Shown one piece after another: positions 1 through 9,459 of a DNA stretch of 64,000 nucleotides. Numbering within the stretch: position 1 is the first letter of the stretch; every line of letters begins with the position of its first letter. The stretch comes from Arsenicibacter sp965247375 (GTDB lineage Bacteria > Bacteroidota > Bacteroidia > Cytophagales > Spirosomataceae), in assembly GCA_965247375.1 (NCBI GenBank), contig CBDFHU010000090.1, positions 39,873-103,872 on the forward strand. Reading direction: 5' to 3'. Under the pieces are notes generated by a model, which saw only the letters and a list, made by a program, of their open reading frames with translations, made no database searches and was not told where the DNA came from. Made by a program: the position numbers and the translations under genes.

Positions 1-2052
1 GAGCTGCCCCAGATGTAACGGATCTCCCTGTATCTCAGGAAGTTTATCGAAGGTAAGTTGGGCACCGGCATCAGCAATTTGCAGTTCGAGCGTATCCAGT
101 ACCCTTTCCAGCACCTTATTCAGGTCAACCGGCTGGAAGCCATTCTTGTGGGTAGTAATCCGGGAATAGGCCAGTAAATCCTTGATCAGCAACGACATCC
201 GTTCGCTGGCGTGCTGCATCCGGCGCAGCATATCATGTCCCGACTCGCCCAGTTCACGGGCATATTGCTCCTGTAGCAAGCTACCAAATGACTGGATTTT
301 GCGCAACGGCTCCTGTAAATCGTGGCTGGCTACATAAGCAAACTGCTGCAAACTATCGTTTGACCGCTTCAGGTCCAGGTTAGCCATCCGCAGCTCGCTG
401 GTTTGCTGCTCAACCTGGCGTTCGAGGTTTTGCTGTGCTTTACGCAGGTCCTCCTCCGCTTCTTTGAGCCGCTCCCGGGCTTTTACCTGCGCCGATACAT
501 CGACTGCCATGTGCAGGATAGCATACACCTCTCCCTTTTCATTTTTCAGCGGCTTATAAGTAAAGTTGAACCAGAATTGTTTCAGCTCGCCGTTTTCGAA
601 CAGTTCCGCACGCTGTTCACTGGTTTCGTACGTTTCTCCGGTCCGGTATACGCTTTTCAGCAGATCAATAAATGGCTGCCCTTTCAGCTCGGGAATAGCT
701 TCCTCCATTGGTTTCCCAATGACTGAGCCATCCTTACTCCACATGTTCAGGAGCACTTTATTACTGCTTTCGATGACAATATCTTCGGTTACGTATACCC
801 CGATGGCAAAGGGCGCTTCTTCAATAAACGTCCGGAACCGCTGTTCACTTTTTTCAAGTGCAATGCGGGCTTTTACCTGCTCCGTTACCTCGGTTGCGAC
901 TTCAATAATACCCGTAATGACGCCGTTCCGGCGCATAGGTGTGTAAGCCACATTGAAATACGCATCTTCCAGGCGGCCGTTCCGGTTCAGTTGTACCAGA
1001 ATCTCCCAGGCGTAATGAGCCTCTCCGCTGGCATAAACCTTTTCCATGATACCGGTCACTGCCTGGCCCGTAATTTCCGGCAGCACCGCCAGCATTGGTT
1101 TCCCGATAATGTCCGGTGTTTTATCGATCAGGGCCAGCATGCTGTCATTGACTGTGTCGAAGACCATATCCGGTCCTTTCAGTACGAGCATCGCCACCGG
1201 AGCCTGCTCAATAACCGTTTTAAACCGTTCCTCAGACGCCCGTAGCTGTAAGTCTTTCTGTTTTTGTTCGGTCAGATTCTGCACGGTACCGATAAACCGG
1301 AATGCCTTACCGGACTTCCGGAAATAAGCCTTACCGGTTGCCCGTACCAAGCGTTCCTGTCCGTCCTGCAAGCCAACAGTCCTGTATTCAATGTCATATT
1401 GCCCGCCGTCCATGCCGGCCAACGCCTTATCAACGGCATCCAGTGCTGTTTGCCGGTCTTCTTCGTGCACCCCCTGTACAAACAGACCCCAGGTCACCGG
1501 TGTTTCAGGCAATACGCCGAATAATTCACGGCAACGGTCATCCCAGATCAGCTCACCAGAAACCAGATTGTAATCCCACGTACCAAGGCCAGAAGCCACC
1601 AGGGCTAGGCGGTATTTTTCCTGTTCGGCTTCGCGCTGCCGCTGCATTTCCCGAACCGAGGTAATGTCCTGCATCGACCCGACCATCCGGACCGATTTGC
1701 CCTCACGGTGCATAATATAGCCCCGGTCATAGACATAGGCATACGACCCATCGGCCCGCCGGAATCTATATTCCCCTGACCAGTTAGAACCACCCTGATC
1801 AATAACCTCATGAATACTCGTCAGTACAGCTTCCTTATCGTCAGGATGAATGTAATCAGACCACGACTCCGGTCCCAAAGGCAGATTGTCAAAAGAATGC
1901 CCGAATAACGCACTGAAGCCGTCATTCCACCAAACTGTGTTTGTTTCCAGGTCCCAGTCCCAGACGGCGTCTCTTGTTGCTTTTGCCAGTAACTCAAAAC
2001 GTTCGTTGGCCGTAGCCATATCCATATGATCAGGCTGATTGATACCGGTCAT
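1..2052 (-). CDS. Multi-PAS sensor histidine kinase, C-terminus outside window
   Basis: The start ATG is at 2050-2052; 684 codons are visible and the frame runs off the left edge. Reading down I see four PAS-type sensory domains. The first has the PAS_3-like sequence WDWDLETNTVWWNDGF, and the later ones lie at roughly residues 130-255, 255-385 and 385-510. A coiled-coil stretch rich in E, Q, K and R follows, then a HisKA domain with the phosphoacceptor in ASHDLQEPLRKIQ (His577 by my count). The sequence ends at LPEIQGDPLHLGQL, which is just before the N-box of the ATPase domain. No membrane segment or signal peptide is visible, so it is probably a soluble cytoplasmic kinase sensing a small ligand or redox state. 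No response regulator is adjacent within the window. It resembles the kinase at 54638-56098 in the catalytic core. Confidence 0.93.
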   Translation of the reverse strand, partial: MTGINQPDHMDMATANERFELLAKATRDAVWDWDLETNTVWWNDGFSALFGHSFDNLPLGPESWSDYIHPDDKEAVLTSIHEVIDQGGSNWSGEYRFRRADGSYAYVYDRGYIMHREGKSVRMVGSMQDITSVREMQRQREAEQEKYRLALVASGLGTWDYNLVSGELIWDDRCRELFGVLPETPVTWGLFVQGVHEEDRQTALDAVDKALAGMDGGQYDIEYRTVGLQDGQERLVRATGKAYFRKSGKAFRFIGTVQNLTEQKQKDLQLRASEERFKTVIEQAPVAMLVLKGPDMVFDTVNDSMLALIDKTPDIIGKPMLAVLPEITGQAVTGIMEKVYASGEAHYAWEILVQLNRNGRLEDAYFNVAYTPMRRNGVITGIIEVATEVTEQVKARIALEKSEQRFRTFIEEAPFAIGVYVTEDIVIESSNKVLLNMWSKDGSVIGKPMEEAIPELKGQPFIDLLKSVYRTGETYETSEQRAELFENGELKQFWFNFTYKPLKNEKGEVYAILHMAVDVSAQVKARERLKEAEEDLRKAQQNLERQVEQQTSELRMANLDLKRSNDSLQQFAYVASHDLQEPLRKIQSFGSLLQEQYARELGESGHDMLRRMQHASERMSLLIKDLLAYSRITTHKNGFQPVDLNKVLERVLDTLELQIADAGAQLTFDKLPEIQGDPLHLGQL

Positions 2053-2225
2053 GCAAAGGCGGTTTGTAAAACCGTAAATGTACTAAATCCTGCACAACAA
2101 GATGTTGTCCGGACCAGGATGTTAGTGAATGAGCCGGAAAGTAAATGTGAAAGCTTAGTAAACCCGTAAATAAAATATTTCCACTTAAATTTACCTCTAC
2201 ATAGCAACTTTTACAGATTCCAGCC

Positions 2226-5174
2226 ATGAATATATTTCTACGCCTTACTGCGGCAGGTATTTCGGCTCCGAAAAACGGACATTTTTCTGCCGGTAATCTC
2301 CCTGCTGTTTTATTTCTGCTCATCAGCCTGTTAACAATTCATACCGGCAAGGCACAGATTACGTGGTCTAACCGGACTGCCGTTACCCTTAATGCGGTTA
2401 CCTACGGTACAACTGCCTTTGTCGCCGTCGGAAACGACGGAGCCATCCGGCGCTCAGCCGACGGGATTAACTGGGATCCGCAGCTTAGCGGTACCCAAAG
2501 ATGGTTATATGGCATTGCTTTCGGAAATCAGCGCTACGTGGCGGTTGGCGAAAACGGTGTTATTATCAGTTCAACAGATGGTATCAGTTGGACGGCGCAG
2601 GCAAGCGGTACGACCAAAACGTTGTACAACGTTACCTATGCGCAAAATCTGTTTGTGGCCGTCGGCGAAACCGGCACCATTCTGACTTCACCGGACGGGC
2701 TGACCTGGACGGCCCGAAACAGCGATGTTACAATAGAACTCCGTGAAATCATCTATGGCAATAATCAGTTCGTTGCAGCATATATTGCCGGTACAATTGT
2801 GACTTCACCCGATGGCATTACCTGGACCAAACAGACTATTCCGGCAATTCCGTCAAACGGTCTTGCCTATGGAAACGGACTGTATATTAACGTTAGTTCA
2901 TTTGGAGGTATTCTGTCTTCCCCGGATGCAGTCAGCTATACTGTACGAAGCGGCAGCGGACTTGACGGTGCTTTTCAGGCAGTTAACTATACTAATGGCC
3001 TGTTTACGGTAGTTGGCAATTCAGGGCAGATACGAACCTCTCCTAATGGCATTGACTGGACGGCCCGCACCAGTAACATCACAACAGCCCTTTATGGCGT
3101 TGCCTTTGGCAATAATCTGTATGTGGCGGTCGGTGAGACCGGAGCCATTACAACCTCGGCTGACGGTATAACCTGGACACGGCGTGCACTGGGGACGACT
3201 AACCCGCTTATTGATCTGGCTTATGGAAACGGCCGTTTTGTCGCCGTCGGAGGGCGGGGAGCCAACCTGGTTTCGACTGACGGGCTTAACTGGCAATTAG
3301 GCACAACACCTCCAACCAGTAACCAAATGACCGGCATTGATTACGGTCTGGGTGCGTTTCTGCTTGTGTTTAACACATCAACCAACGCATACAGTTCGAC
3401 CGATGGGTTCAACTGGCTGGAGAACCGGAATAATCCGCAGGCAAGATATAAAATCCGCTTTCGCAATGACCGGTTCTTTGCACTGGGTACTGATGCTATT
3501 CTTACCACCTCAACGGATGGATATAACTGGCAACGCCTGAACACGTCTGTTAACTTTTATACATTTACCGGTATTGCCTATGGCAACGGAGCCTATGTTG
3601 CCGTAGGCTTCAGTTCGACCCGGTCAACTGATTTAGTGACCTGGTCAACGGTTAACCTTGTCGAAACGCCTAATGATATTGCGTTCGGTAACGGACTTTT
3701 TGTTGCCGTCGGAAGCATTCGCAACAGCCTCGGTGAACCTGTCGCTGCCATACACACCTCACCGGACGGTATTACCTGGACCCGCCGGGCACCGAATGAT
3801 CAGGGCTTGCTTAATTCGGTTATTTATGCCAATGATACGTTCGTAACTGTAGGCTCCAATGGGTTGATTTATACGTCACCGGATGGCATTACCTGGACAA
3901 AACAAAACAGCGGCACAACCCAGTCGCTCAGCGCTGTTCGTTTTGGTAACGGAGTCTATGCAGTTGTCGGCAATACTGGTACAATTCTCACCGCTCCGGT
4001 CGAAACAACGGTTCCGGTCGTCACGGGACTGGCCGTTTCGCCGGCTACCGTGTGTGCCGGTCAGCCGCTTTCGTTCTCGGCAAACGTGGGTAGCCTGTCC
4101 GGCTCCTATGCCTATACGCTTACAAACGGCACCTTGCCTTTATCAGGTACCAGTACATCACCGGCCTTCAGTCAGACCCTGCTGGCGCAACAAACCGGTC
4201 CGCAAACTTATACCCTCACGGTTCAGTCGGGTACTCTGGTCACCTCGCAGATCGTTTCTGCAACCGTTAACAGTTGTTCGGTTGTCAGCCCGCTTACCCT
4301 GATTCAACCGCTGTACGATTGCGCAACCGGTGCATTCACCTTCCAGTCTTACGGCGGCGATGGCAGTCCGGTATCCTACCTGGCTGTAGGCATTACCGGC
4401 TGGACAAGCAGGCCGGGGCCTTATCTGGTGCAGCCCTTCTGCGATGTGCAGCCATTTACGCTGTATGCCCGTCAGGAAAGCAATCCTACCGCTCTGGTCA
4501 GTTATACCTGGAATTATACCCTGACCTGTCCCGTTAATTGCAGCACAACCACACCGCCACCGCTTACCAATCCGGCAGGCTGTAACACACCGGTCGCCAG
4601 TCAGGGTCCGCAACTGACGCTGCTGGCTCCCGAATATAACTGCCAGACGGGTGAAATCCGGTTCAAGCCAAACGCCGGCAACGGCACCCTGATTGAGTTC
4701 ATGAGCATAGGTATTACCGGCTGGACCTCGAACTGCCTGAGCCGTATTGATAGTCCGGCACTCGTTCAGGATATCCGGAACCCTTCATCAACAGTTGATC
4801 CCTTTGTGCTGATTGCCCGCCAGAAGTATCCTGATGGCACCTACTATTTTACACAATACCGGTGGGATGCCAAAGCGGGCTGTGCGGTCAGCGGCCGCGA
4901 ACCGGCCACTAACCAGGCACCGGAACTGGACGTAAGCATTCTCGGTAACCCAACCCTTTCGGGCAGCGTTGATCTGGTGATCCGCGAAATTGATGGCCCG
5001 TCTGCCACCATCGATGTTACTGATCTACAGGGCAAACGCGTTCATCAGCAGACTGCCGGTTATGCTGCCGCCGGACAGCCGATCCGCGTTCAGTTAGGGA
5101 ATGTCACTGGTTTCTATCTCATCAAAATAACATCTGGTTCACGCCGTAAAACCGTCAAGGTTGTCAGGCAGTAA
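2226..5174 (+). CDS. Secreted Asp-box/beta-propeller repeat protein with T9SS sorting domain
   Basis: 982 residues. The N-terminus has a hydrophobic export segment (LPAVLFLLISLLTIHTGKAQ) after about 27 polar residues, so a shorter start is possible. Residues from about 45 to 590 are a dozen or so repeats of about 42 residues with the core FVAVGxxGxIxTSxDGxxWT, resembling BNR/YCF48-type propeller blades. Two copies of a Cys-flanked domain of about 80 residues follow (LYDCATGAFTF and EYNCQTGEIRF), which is also found in the proteins at 25010-27121 and 27411-28841. The last 75 residues (GNPTLSGSVDLVI to RKTVKVVRQ) are a type A C-terminal signal of the type IX secretion system, so the protein should be exported and anchored or released at the surface. 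No catalytic residues are recognisable; an adhesive or binding role is inference. Confidence 0.92.
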   Translation: MNIFLRLTAAGISAPKNGHFSAGNLPAVLFLLISLLTIHTGKAQITWSNRTAVTLNAVTYGTTAFVAVGNDGAIRRSADGINWDPQLSGTQRWLYGIAFGNQRYVAVGENGVIISSTDGISWTAQASGTTKTLYNVTYAQNLFVAVGETGTILTSPDGLTWTARNSDVTIELREIIYGNNQFVAAYIAGTIVTSPDGITWTKQTIPAIPSNGLAYGNGLYINVSSFGGILSSPDAVSYTVRSGSGLDGAFQAVNYTNGLFTVVGNSGQIRTSPNGIDWTARTSNITTALYGVAFGNNLYVAVGETGAITTSADGITWTRRALGTTNPLIDLAYGNGRFVAVGGRGANLVSTDGLNWQLGTTPPTSNQMTGIDYGLGAFLLVFNTSTNAYSSTDGFNWLENRNNPQARYKIRFRNDRFFALGTDAILTTSTDGYNWQRLNTSVNFYTFTGIAYGNGAYVAVGFSSTRSTDLVTWSTVNLVETPNDIAFGNGLFVAVGSIRNSLGEPVAAIHTSPDGITWTRRAPNDQGLLNSVIYANDTFVTVGSNGLIYTSPDGITWTKQNSGTTQSLSAVRFGNGVYAVVGNTGTILTAPVETTVPVVTGLAVSPATVCAGQPLSFSANVGSLSGSYAYTLTNGTLPLSGTSTSPAFSQTLLAQQTGPQTYTLTVQSGTLVTSQIVSATVNSCSVVSPLTLIQPLYDCATGAFTFQSYGGDGSPVSYLAVGITGWTSRPGPYLVQPFCDVQPFTLYARQESNPTALVSYTWNYTLTCPVNCSTTTPPPLTNPAGCNTPVASQGPQLTLLAPEYNCQTGEIRFKPNAGNGTLIEFMSIGITGWTSNCLSRIDSPALVQDIRNPSSTVDPFVLIARQKYPDGTYYFTQYRWDAKAGCAVSGREPATNQAPELDVSILGNPTLSGSVDLVIREIDGPSATIDVTDLQGKRVHQQTAGYAAAGQPIRVQLGNVTGFYLIKITSGSRRKTVKVVRQ

Positions 5175-5305
5175 TCTTTTTGATCTTCCGGAATTAATTT
5201 TTCCGGCACTCAGTAATTTTTTATCAGAATTTAATCTGATTTAGATAGAAAACATTTACCTTAAGCAACAGAATAGCCTCATGTACACATAAAAAGCCGG
5301 ATAAA

Positions 5306-5551
5306 ATGGTCAAGATGTATTTCATCCTTGGGTACGAAAATAACGAACCCATGATACTGGCTCACGAAGGCATTGCCGTTTCGGAGAGCGTCGCCCGCTG
5401 GTTATTCGAATTTACCGGCTGGAAGTCCGCGAATTCACCCTATCCAAAGCTGGCCTTTACCATTGAGGAGGAAGAACAGGAAGAAGGATACTTTTACATC
5501 CATAACCGGGATGAAATCTGGGTGCTCGGCGAAAGTATCCTCCTGAATTAA
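5306..5551 (+). CDS. Small acidic hypothetical protein
   Basis: 81 residues, no recognised family. It is strongly acidic in the second half (IEEEEQEEG) with aromatic residues (YFYIHNRDEIWVLGE). There is no signal peptide or membrane segment. The start could be M1 or M4. It sits alone between the large secreted protein and a perfect hairpin terminator 34 bases after its stop, which supports it being a real transcription unit. Codon use looks like that of its neighbours. I can assign no function. Confidence 0.65.
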   Translation: MVKMYFILGYENNEPMILAHEGIAVSESVARWLFEFTGWKSANSPYPKLAFTIEEEEQEEGYFYIHNRDEIWVLGESILLN

Positions 5552-5584
5552 CGCTCTTCATTACTGACAATCAACACAGCACAT

Positions 5585-5625
5585 AAAAACAGCCGGATAC
5601 CTGAAGCAGGTATCCGGCTGTTTTT
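5585..5625. terminator. Bidirectional Rho-independent terminator
   Basis: A perfect 14-bp stem (5590-5603 with 5607-5620, arm CAGCCGGATACCTG) closes a 3-base loop. It is flanked by AAAAA on the left and TTTTT on the right, so it can work on both strands. It ends the 5306 gene (+) and the DUF1080 gene (-), which converge here. Confidence 0.92.
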
Positions 5626-5643
5626 ATGTATAGCGTTCAACGT

Positions 5644-6501
5644 TTACGGCGTTTTCCGGGCCTGCAACTCCCTGATTTTTGCCTGTAGCTGTTTCTTGTT
5701 TTTCATGTAAGGAGCCAGGTCAAAGACTGCAACCTTCCGGAACTCAACCGGATGGCTCTCGCTTTGTAATGAGAGATAACCACTCTTAATTAGCTGCCCG
5801 TCTTTTTTCTGCGCCGGATCGTGTTCGCTGACATTACCGCCGCCAATCTGTGGTTTGGTATAGGTCAGGACCGTATCCCCTTCAACAATATGTTTGATCA
5901 GCGAGTCGCCCAGCACCAGCGCCTCGGCATGTACCCACCGGTCGCCGTGGTACGTTTTCGAGCGCGAATCCACGCAGTGAGGCGTAAACAGCTTGTCGTT
6001 CAGGAATACATTGGTCCCCGGCGTGCACAGGTTTGCCGTGTGCCGCTCGTGGGTGCCGTCGCCGCCGAGAAACTGCATTTCCAGCGAAATCGGAAAATCC
6101 TGCTTCAAGCCCATTGTTTTCGGGTCCTGCCCCTGCAACATCGCCCCGCTGTTACGGACAGCCCAGCCCGGACCACCTTTTACCTGATCGCCCACAAACC
6201 GGTACTCGACCACCAGCAGGTAGGCCGAAAACGGTTTGTTGTAAAAAATATGGCCATACTGTTCGTCAAAAGCCTTATACTGGTCGTACCGCACCACCAT
6301 TTTGCCGTCTTCCACGCGGAAGGTGTTGCCGAAGTTGTCGTTTAGCGGGTGGCCCGTAATCTTAACCGACCAGTCTTTCAGGTCTTTGCCGTTAAAGAGC
6401 TGTATCCAATTATCTTTTTTCTGCGGGGCCGATGCGCCGGTGAGTAACGCGGCTCCCATACCTAATGCCAGTAAGCCGGAAAAGAACGCGGTAGTTTTCA
6501 T
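5644..6501 (-). CDS. DUF1080 (3-keto-disaccharide hydrolase type) secreted protein
   Basis: 285 residues from the ATG at 6499-6501, chosen because it begins a signal peptide (MKTTAFFSGLLALGMGAALL); the open frame extends upstream but would spoil it. The mature part matches the DUF1080 concanavalin-like fold: WIQLFNGKDLKDWSVKITGH near the N-terminus, then FRVEDGKMVVRY, then NSGAMLQGQ, HYG-type segments and a C-terminal LQSESHPVEFRKV. Known family members hydrolyse 3-keto-glycosides or occur beside sugar dehydrogenases. Its neighbour upstream encodes a sugar-dehydrogenase fusion on the same strand, so the two may act together on oxidised sugars outside the cytoplasm. Confidence 0.88.
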   Translation of the reverse strand: MKTTAFFSGLLALGMGAALLTGASAPQKKDNWIQLFNGKDLKDWSVKITGHPLNDNFGNTFRVEDGKMVVRYDQYKAFDEQYGHIFYNKPFSAYLLVVEYRFVGDQVKGGPGWAVRNSGAMLQGQDPKTMGLKQDFPISLEMQFLGGDGTHERHTANLCTPGTNVFLNDKLFTPHCVDSRSKTYHGDRWVHAEALVLGDSLIKHIVEGDTVLTYTKPQIGGGNVSEHDPAQKKDGQLIKSGYLSLQSESHPVEFRKVAVFDLAPYMKNKKQLQAKIRELQARKTP

Positions 6502-6524
6502 TCGTTTGTCAGAGTTTTGGTTTG

Positions 6525-6622
6525 GCCACAAAGGCACAAAGTAATGAAGGAGCACGAAGATCAGTATTTACGAATAAAGAAGCTAAACTTTGTGCACCTT
6601 CTGTCCTTTGCGACTTTGTGGC
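6525..6622. repeat. Intergenic inverted repeat related to the 33104-33540 tandem repeat
   Basis: The arms 6525-6541 (GCCACAAAGGCACAAAG) and 6606-6622 are complementary at 15 of 17 positions. The words CACAAAGG, GGAGCAC, CTTTGTG and GTGGC recur in the 109-bp units at 33104-33540. It fills most of the gap between the DUF1080 start and the dehydrogenase stop, so it lies in a transcribed spacer or in the DUF1080 leader. Confidence 0.6.
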
Positions 6623-6629
6623 AGACAAC

Positions 6630-9368
6630 TTACTTACTTCCTGTCTTTACGGCTGATACCGTGCCGGCACCCTTGCGGTGAAAATCAATCCATTCGAGCG
6701 AGCACAGGTGCTGGTTGGGCGTCTGTGGCTTGTCGAAGACAAAATACAGGTCATGGCGACCGGCCGGTGCCTGCACCGAAGCACTCGCCTCCACATACTT
6801 GTCCCAGCCACCGGTTGCGGTGTACGCAAACGAGCTGATGACCGGTCCGGCCGGCGAATCGAGATGCACGTTCAGCGTCGCGTCGCGGTTCTGCGACGAA
6901 TAGCGGTACGTGAGTTCGTCGATGCCTTTGAGATCAATGTTTTTCAGGACGAAATACGACTCATGGTGAATGTTGCCCAGGCGTTTCCCCTGCCGGTCAA
7001 GGTTGTGAAGACCATCAGCCTCACTGCCCGACACACGGTTCGGGCGTAAAATCAACGCATCGGTGCGGGTCAGCGGATACACGGTACCCTTGTCGGTGTA
7101 GGTCGCGCTCAGTACATAGCGGCCACGCTGTTCCTTACCGACATGCTCTTTCAAGGCCAGGGTCCCTTTCGGAGCAATCCGGTTTTCGACCGGCTGATCG
7201 GCCAGCGACAGCACGTATTTTACCATCTCGGTCGCTTCTTCGCGGGAGAGCTGCGGGTGTGCGCTCATAGCGTGTTCGCCCCAGACGCCGCCACCGCCCA
7301 CGATGATTTTATTGGCCAGTTTGGCCGTGGCGGTTTTGTCGTCGCGGTATTTTTTGGCCACCTCGACAAAGGCCGGCCCTACGGATTTGGCCGCAATCTG
7401 GTGACACGCCTTGCAATCAGACCCCGCAATCAGGGACTTGCCCAGGCTGAAACCGCCCGTCAATTGCTGGTGCCCTACAATCGGTTCATTACCTACCTTC
7501 GGAATGTAGTTCATCACCACTTTGACCCGCTTCGGATCAATCACCTTGTCTTCACGGTCTTTGACAGATACCGTATATGACAACGGCATCTGTGCCGGCG
7601 TAAAGAATGTACTGTTATCGGCAACCTGAATGGCCACTTCCGGCATGGTGTTGCCCACGCGGATGGTCAGCGTATCGGTGTCTGATTTACCGTGCGGATC
7701 GCTCACTTTCAAAAGCACCTTGTAAATGCCGTTTTTCTTAAAGGTATACGTCGGCTTCGCTTCGGCCGAAGCCACTTTGCCCCCCTCAAACTGCCAGGCA
7801 TACGTCAGCTGATCGCCTTTGTCGAAGTCGCGGCTCCCGCTTCCGTCGAAGGCCACCTGAAACGGCGCCAGCCCGATGGTATCCTTTGCTGTAATTTTGG
7901 CTACCGGTGCCCGGTTACCGGCATTGAACTCAATCCGGACCAGCCGCGCATCTTCATTATCAATTCCGTAGACCGAGCCATATTCCAGCATATAAAAGGC
8001 CCCGTCCGGTCCGACTTCCAGATCAACCGGCCGGCGGAAATCACCGGAAGCGGGCATAAACGGCTCCATCGACTGATAGTTCTGCTGCGCATCCAGCCGG
8101 ACGGCAAACACCCAGTTCCGCATCCAGTCGTAGACAAACACCGCCTTGTCGTAGTAAGCCGGCAGCTTCACCGACGATTTCAGCGCCGGATCGAAGTGGT
8201 ATACCGGTCCGCCCATGGCACAACGGCCACCCACACCCAGCTGCGGAAATTCGTCTGATTTGTTGTAGGGATACCAGATCATGGCTTTCTGCGCCGGTGG
8301 CAGGTTGTTCGTACCGGTATTAAACGGCGACCGGTTTACGGGCGCAGCGGCATCGAACAGCTCACCAACCTGTTTGGTCGCAAAGTCGTAGGCATGGTAC
8401 GGTTTGCTGTCGCCTACGAAATACGGCCAGCCGTAGTTACCCGCTTTCTTTGCCTGGTTAAACTCATCGTACCCGCGCGGGCCCTGCTTGCCGTCAGTCC
8501 CTGAATCAGGGCCGATCTCACCCCAATACACATAGCCGGTCGCCGGATCAACCGATATCCGGTACGGGTTCCGGCAGCCCATGACGTAGATTTCGGGCCG
8601 TGTACCGGCCGTTCCTTTCGGGAACAGGTTCCCTTCCGGAATGGTGTAACTGCCATCGGCCTCGACGTGAATCCGCAGAATTTTACCCCGTAAATCATTC
8701 GCGTTACCGGCCGACCGCTGCGCATCGAACGTCAGACGGCCTTCGCGGCTATCAATCGGGGCAAAGCCGCTTGATTCAAACGGCACGGTATTGTCGCCCG
8801 TCGAAATAAACAGGTTTCCGCGGGCATCCCAGGCCATAGAGCCACCCGTGTGAGCACTCACTTCCAGATCAATCGGAAACTCAATGACCGGCTTCTCCGA
8901 CGCGACATCCAGCGTATTATCGGCATTCATCCGGAAGCGGGCAATCCGTTGTTTTGTTTGTCCGCCATCCTGAATGGTATAAAAAAAGTACAGAAACCGG
9001 TTGGTGCTGTAGTTCGGATCAATGGTCATGCCGAGCAACCCGTTCAGGTACTTATCGACGGCTTTGACCGGAAAATCGTACAGCAGACGGGTCTTTTTCT
9101 GTACCGGATCATACATATAAAACTTACCGGCCCGTTCGACGAAAAATACATAACCGTCCGGCGCAACGGCCAGCTCCATCGGCTCGTTTAAGTCGTTCGA
9201 TAATAATACTTTGGTAAACCGGTTCTCATCGGGACGGTCAGTTGTGTCAGCTGCCGTGTTTTTCACCGGTAAGGCATCAGGCGTCACGGCCCTCCAGCCA
9301 GACGTTAAGGCCACGGCACCGGCCAGTGCCCCTGTCGCTAGCGACGTTTTTAGTAATCGAAAAGTCAT
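6630..9368 (-). CDS. PQQ-type sugar dehydrogenase / PKD / cytochrome c fusion
   Basis: The start at 9368 was chosen because MTFRLLKTSLATGALAGAVA begins a signal peptide and follows a good promoter; the frame is open 15 codons further upstream. About 912 residues. Domains in order: a glucose/sorbosone dehydrogenase-like six-bladed propeller (LNEPMELAVAPDG, ENGLLGM-like turns, GRLTFDAQRS, YVMGCRNPYRISVDP, GPDGAFYMLEYG); a PKD domain (APFQVAFDGSGSRDFDKGDQ); a c-type cytochrome with the haem motif CKACH; and a C-terminal CBM6-like beta sandwich (LTYRYSSQNRDATLNVHLDS). It probably oxidises sugars in the periplasm with built-in electron transfer to haem. The substrate is unknown. The DUF1080 gene downstream fits a shared sugar-oxidation pathway. 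Confidence 0.88.
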   Translation of the reverse strand: MTFRLLKTSLATGALAGAVALTSGWRAVTPDALPVKNTAADTTDRPDENRFTKVLLSNDLNEPMELAVAPDGYVFFVERAGKFYMYDPVQKKTRLLYDFPVKAVDKYLNGLLGMTIDPNYSTNRFLYFFYTIQDGGQTKQRIARFRMNADNTLDVASEKPVIEFPIDLEVSAHTGGSMAWDARGNLFISTGDNTVPFESSGFAPIDSREGRLTFDAQRSAGNANDLRGKILRIHVEADGSYTIPEGNLFPKGTAGTRPEIYVMGCRNPYRISVDPATGYVYWGEIGPDSGTDGKQGPRGYDEFNQAKKAGNYGWPYFVGDSKPYHAYDFATKQVGELFDAAAPVNRSPFNTGTNNLPPAQKAMIWYPYNKSDEFPQLGVGGRCAMGGPVYHFDPALKSSVKLPAYYDKAVFVYDWMRNWVFAVRLDAQQNYQSMEPFMPASGDFRRPVDLEVGPDGAFYMLEYGSVYGIDNEDARLVRIEFNAGNRAPVAKITAKDTIGLAPFQVAFDGSGSRDFDKGDQLTYAWQFEGGKVASAEAKPTYTFKKNGIYKVLLKVSDPHGKSDTDTLTIRVGNTMPEVAIQVADNSTFFTPAQMPLSYTVSVKDREDKVIDPKRVKVVMNYIPKVGNEPIVGHQQLTGGFSLGKSLIAGSDCKACHQIAAKSVGPAFVEVAKKYRDDKTATAKLANKIIVGGGGVWGEHAMSAHPQLSREEATEMVKYVLSLADQPVENRIAPKGTLALKEHVGKEQRGRYVLSATYTDKGTVYPLTRTDALILRPNRVSGSEADGLHNLDRQGKRLGNIHHESYFVLKNIDLKGIDELTYRYSSQNRDATLNVHLDSPAGPVISSFAYTATGGWDKYVEASASVQAPAGRHDLYFVFDKPQTPNQHLCSLEWIDFHRKGAGTVSAVKTGSK

Positions 9369-9386
9369 AAGAGTATACGAATAGTG

Positions 9387-9394
9387 CAAAGCTA
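9387..9394 (-). promoter_or_regulatory. Bacteroidota-type -7 element for the sugar dehydrogenase
   Basis: On the minus strand this reads TAGCTTTG, an exact match to the TAnnTTTG consensus. It lies about 20 bases before the chosen ATG. An upstream TTG exists but at a shorter than usual spacing, so only the -7 box is well supported. Confidence 0.55.
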
Positions 9395-9459
9395 CGGCGC
9401 TTTTGATAAACAATAGGGTTGGAATCGGTCAAAAAAAGGGGGTAAATTAGTAGTCTGAT

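Noticed and set aside
5821..6345. Long plus-strand ORF opposite the DUF1080 gene
   Set aside because: Antisense shadow of a well-recognised gene; no family features, arginine/histidine-rich composition.
7692..8258. Long plus-strand ORF opposite the sugar dehydrogenase
   Set aside because: Antisense shadow of a gene with clear domains on the minus strand.
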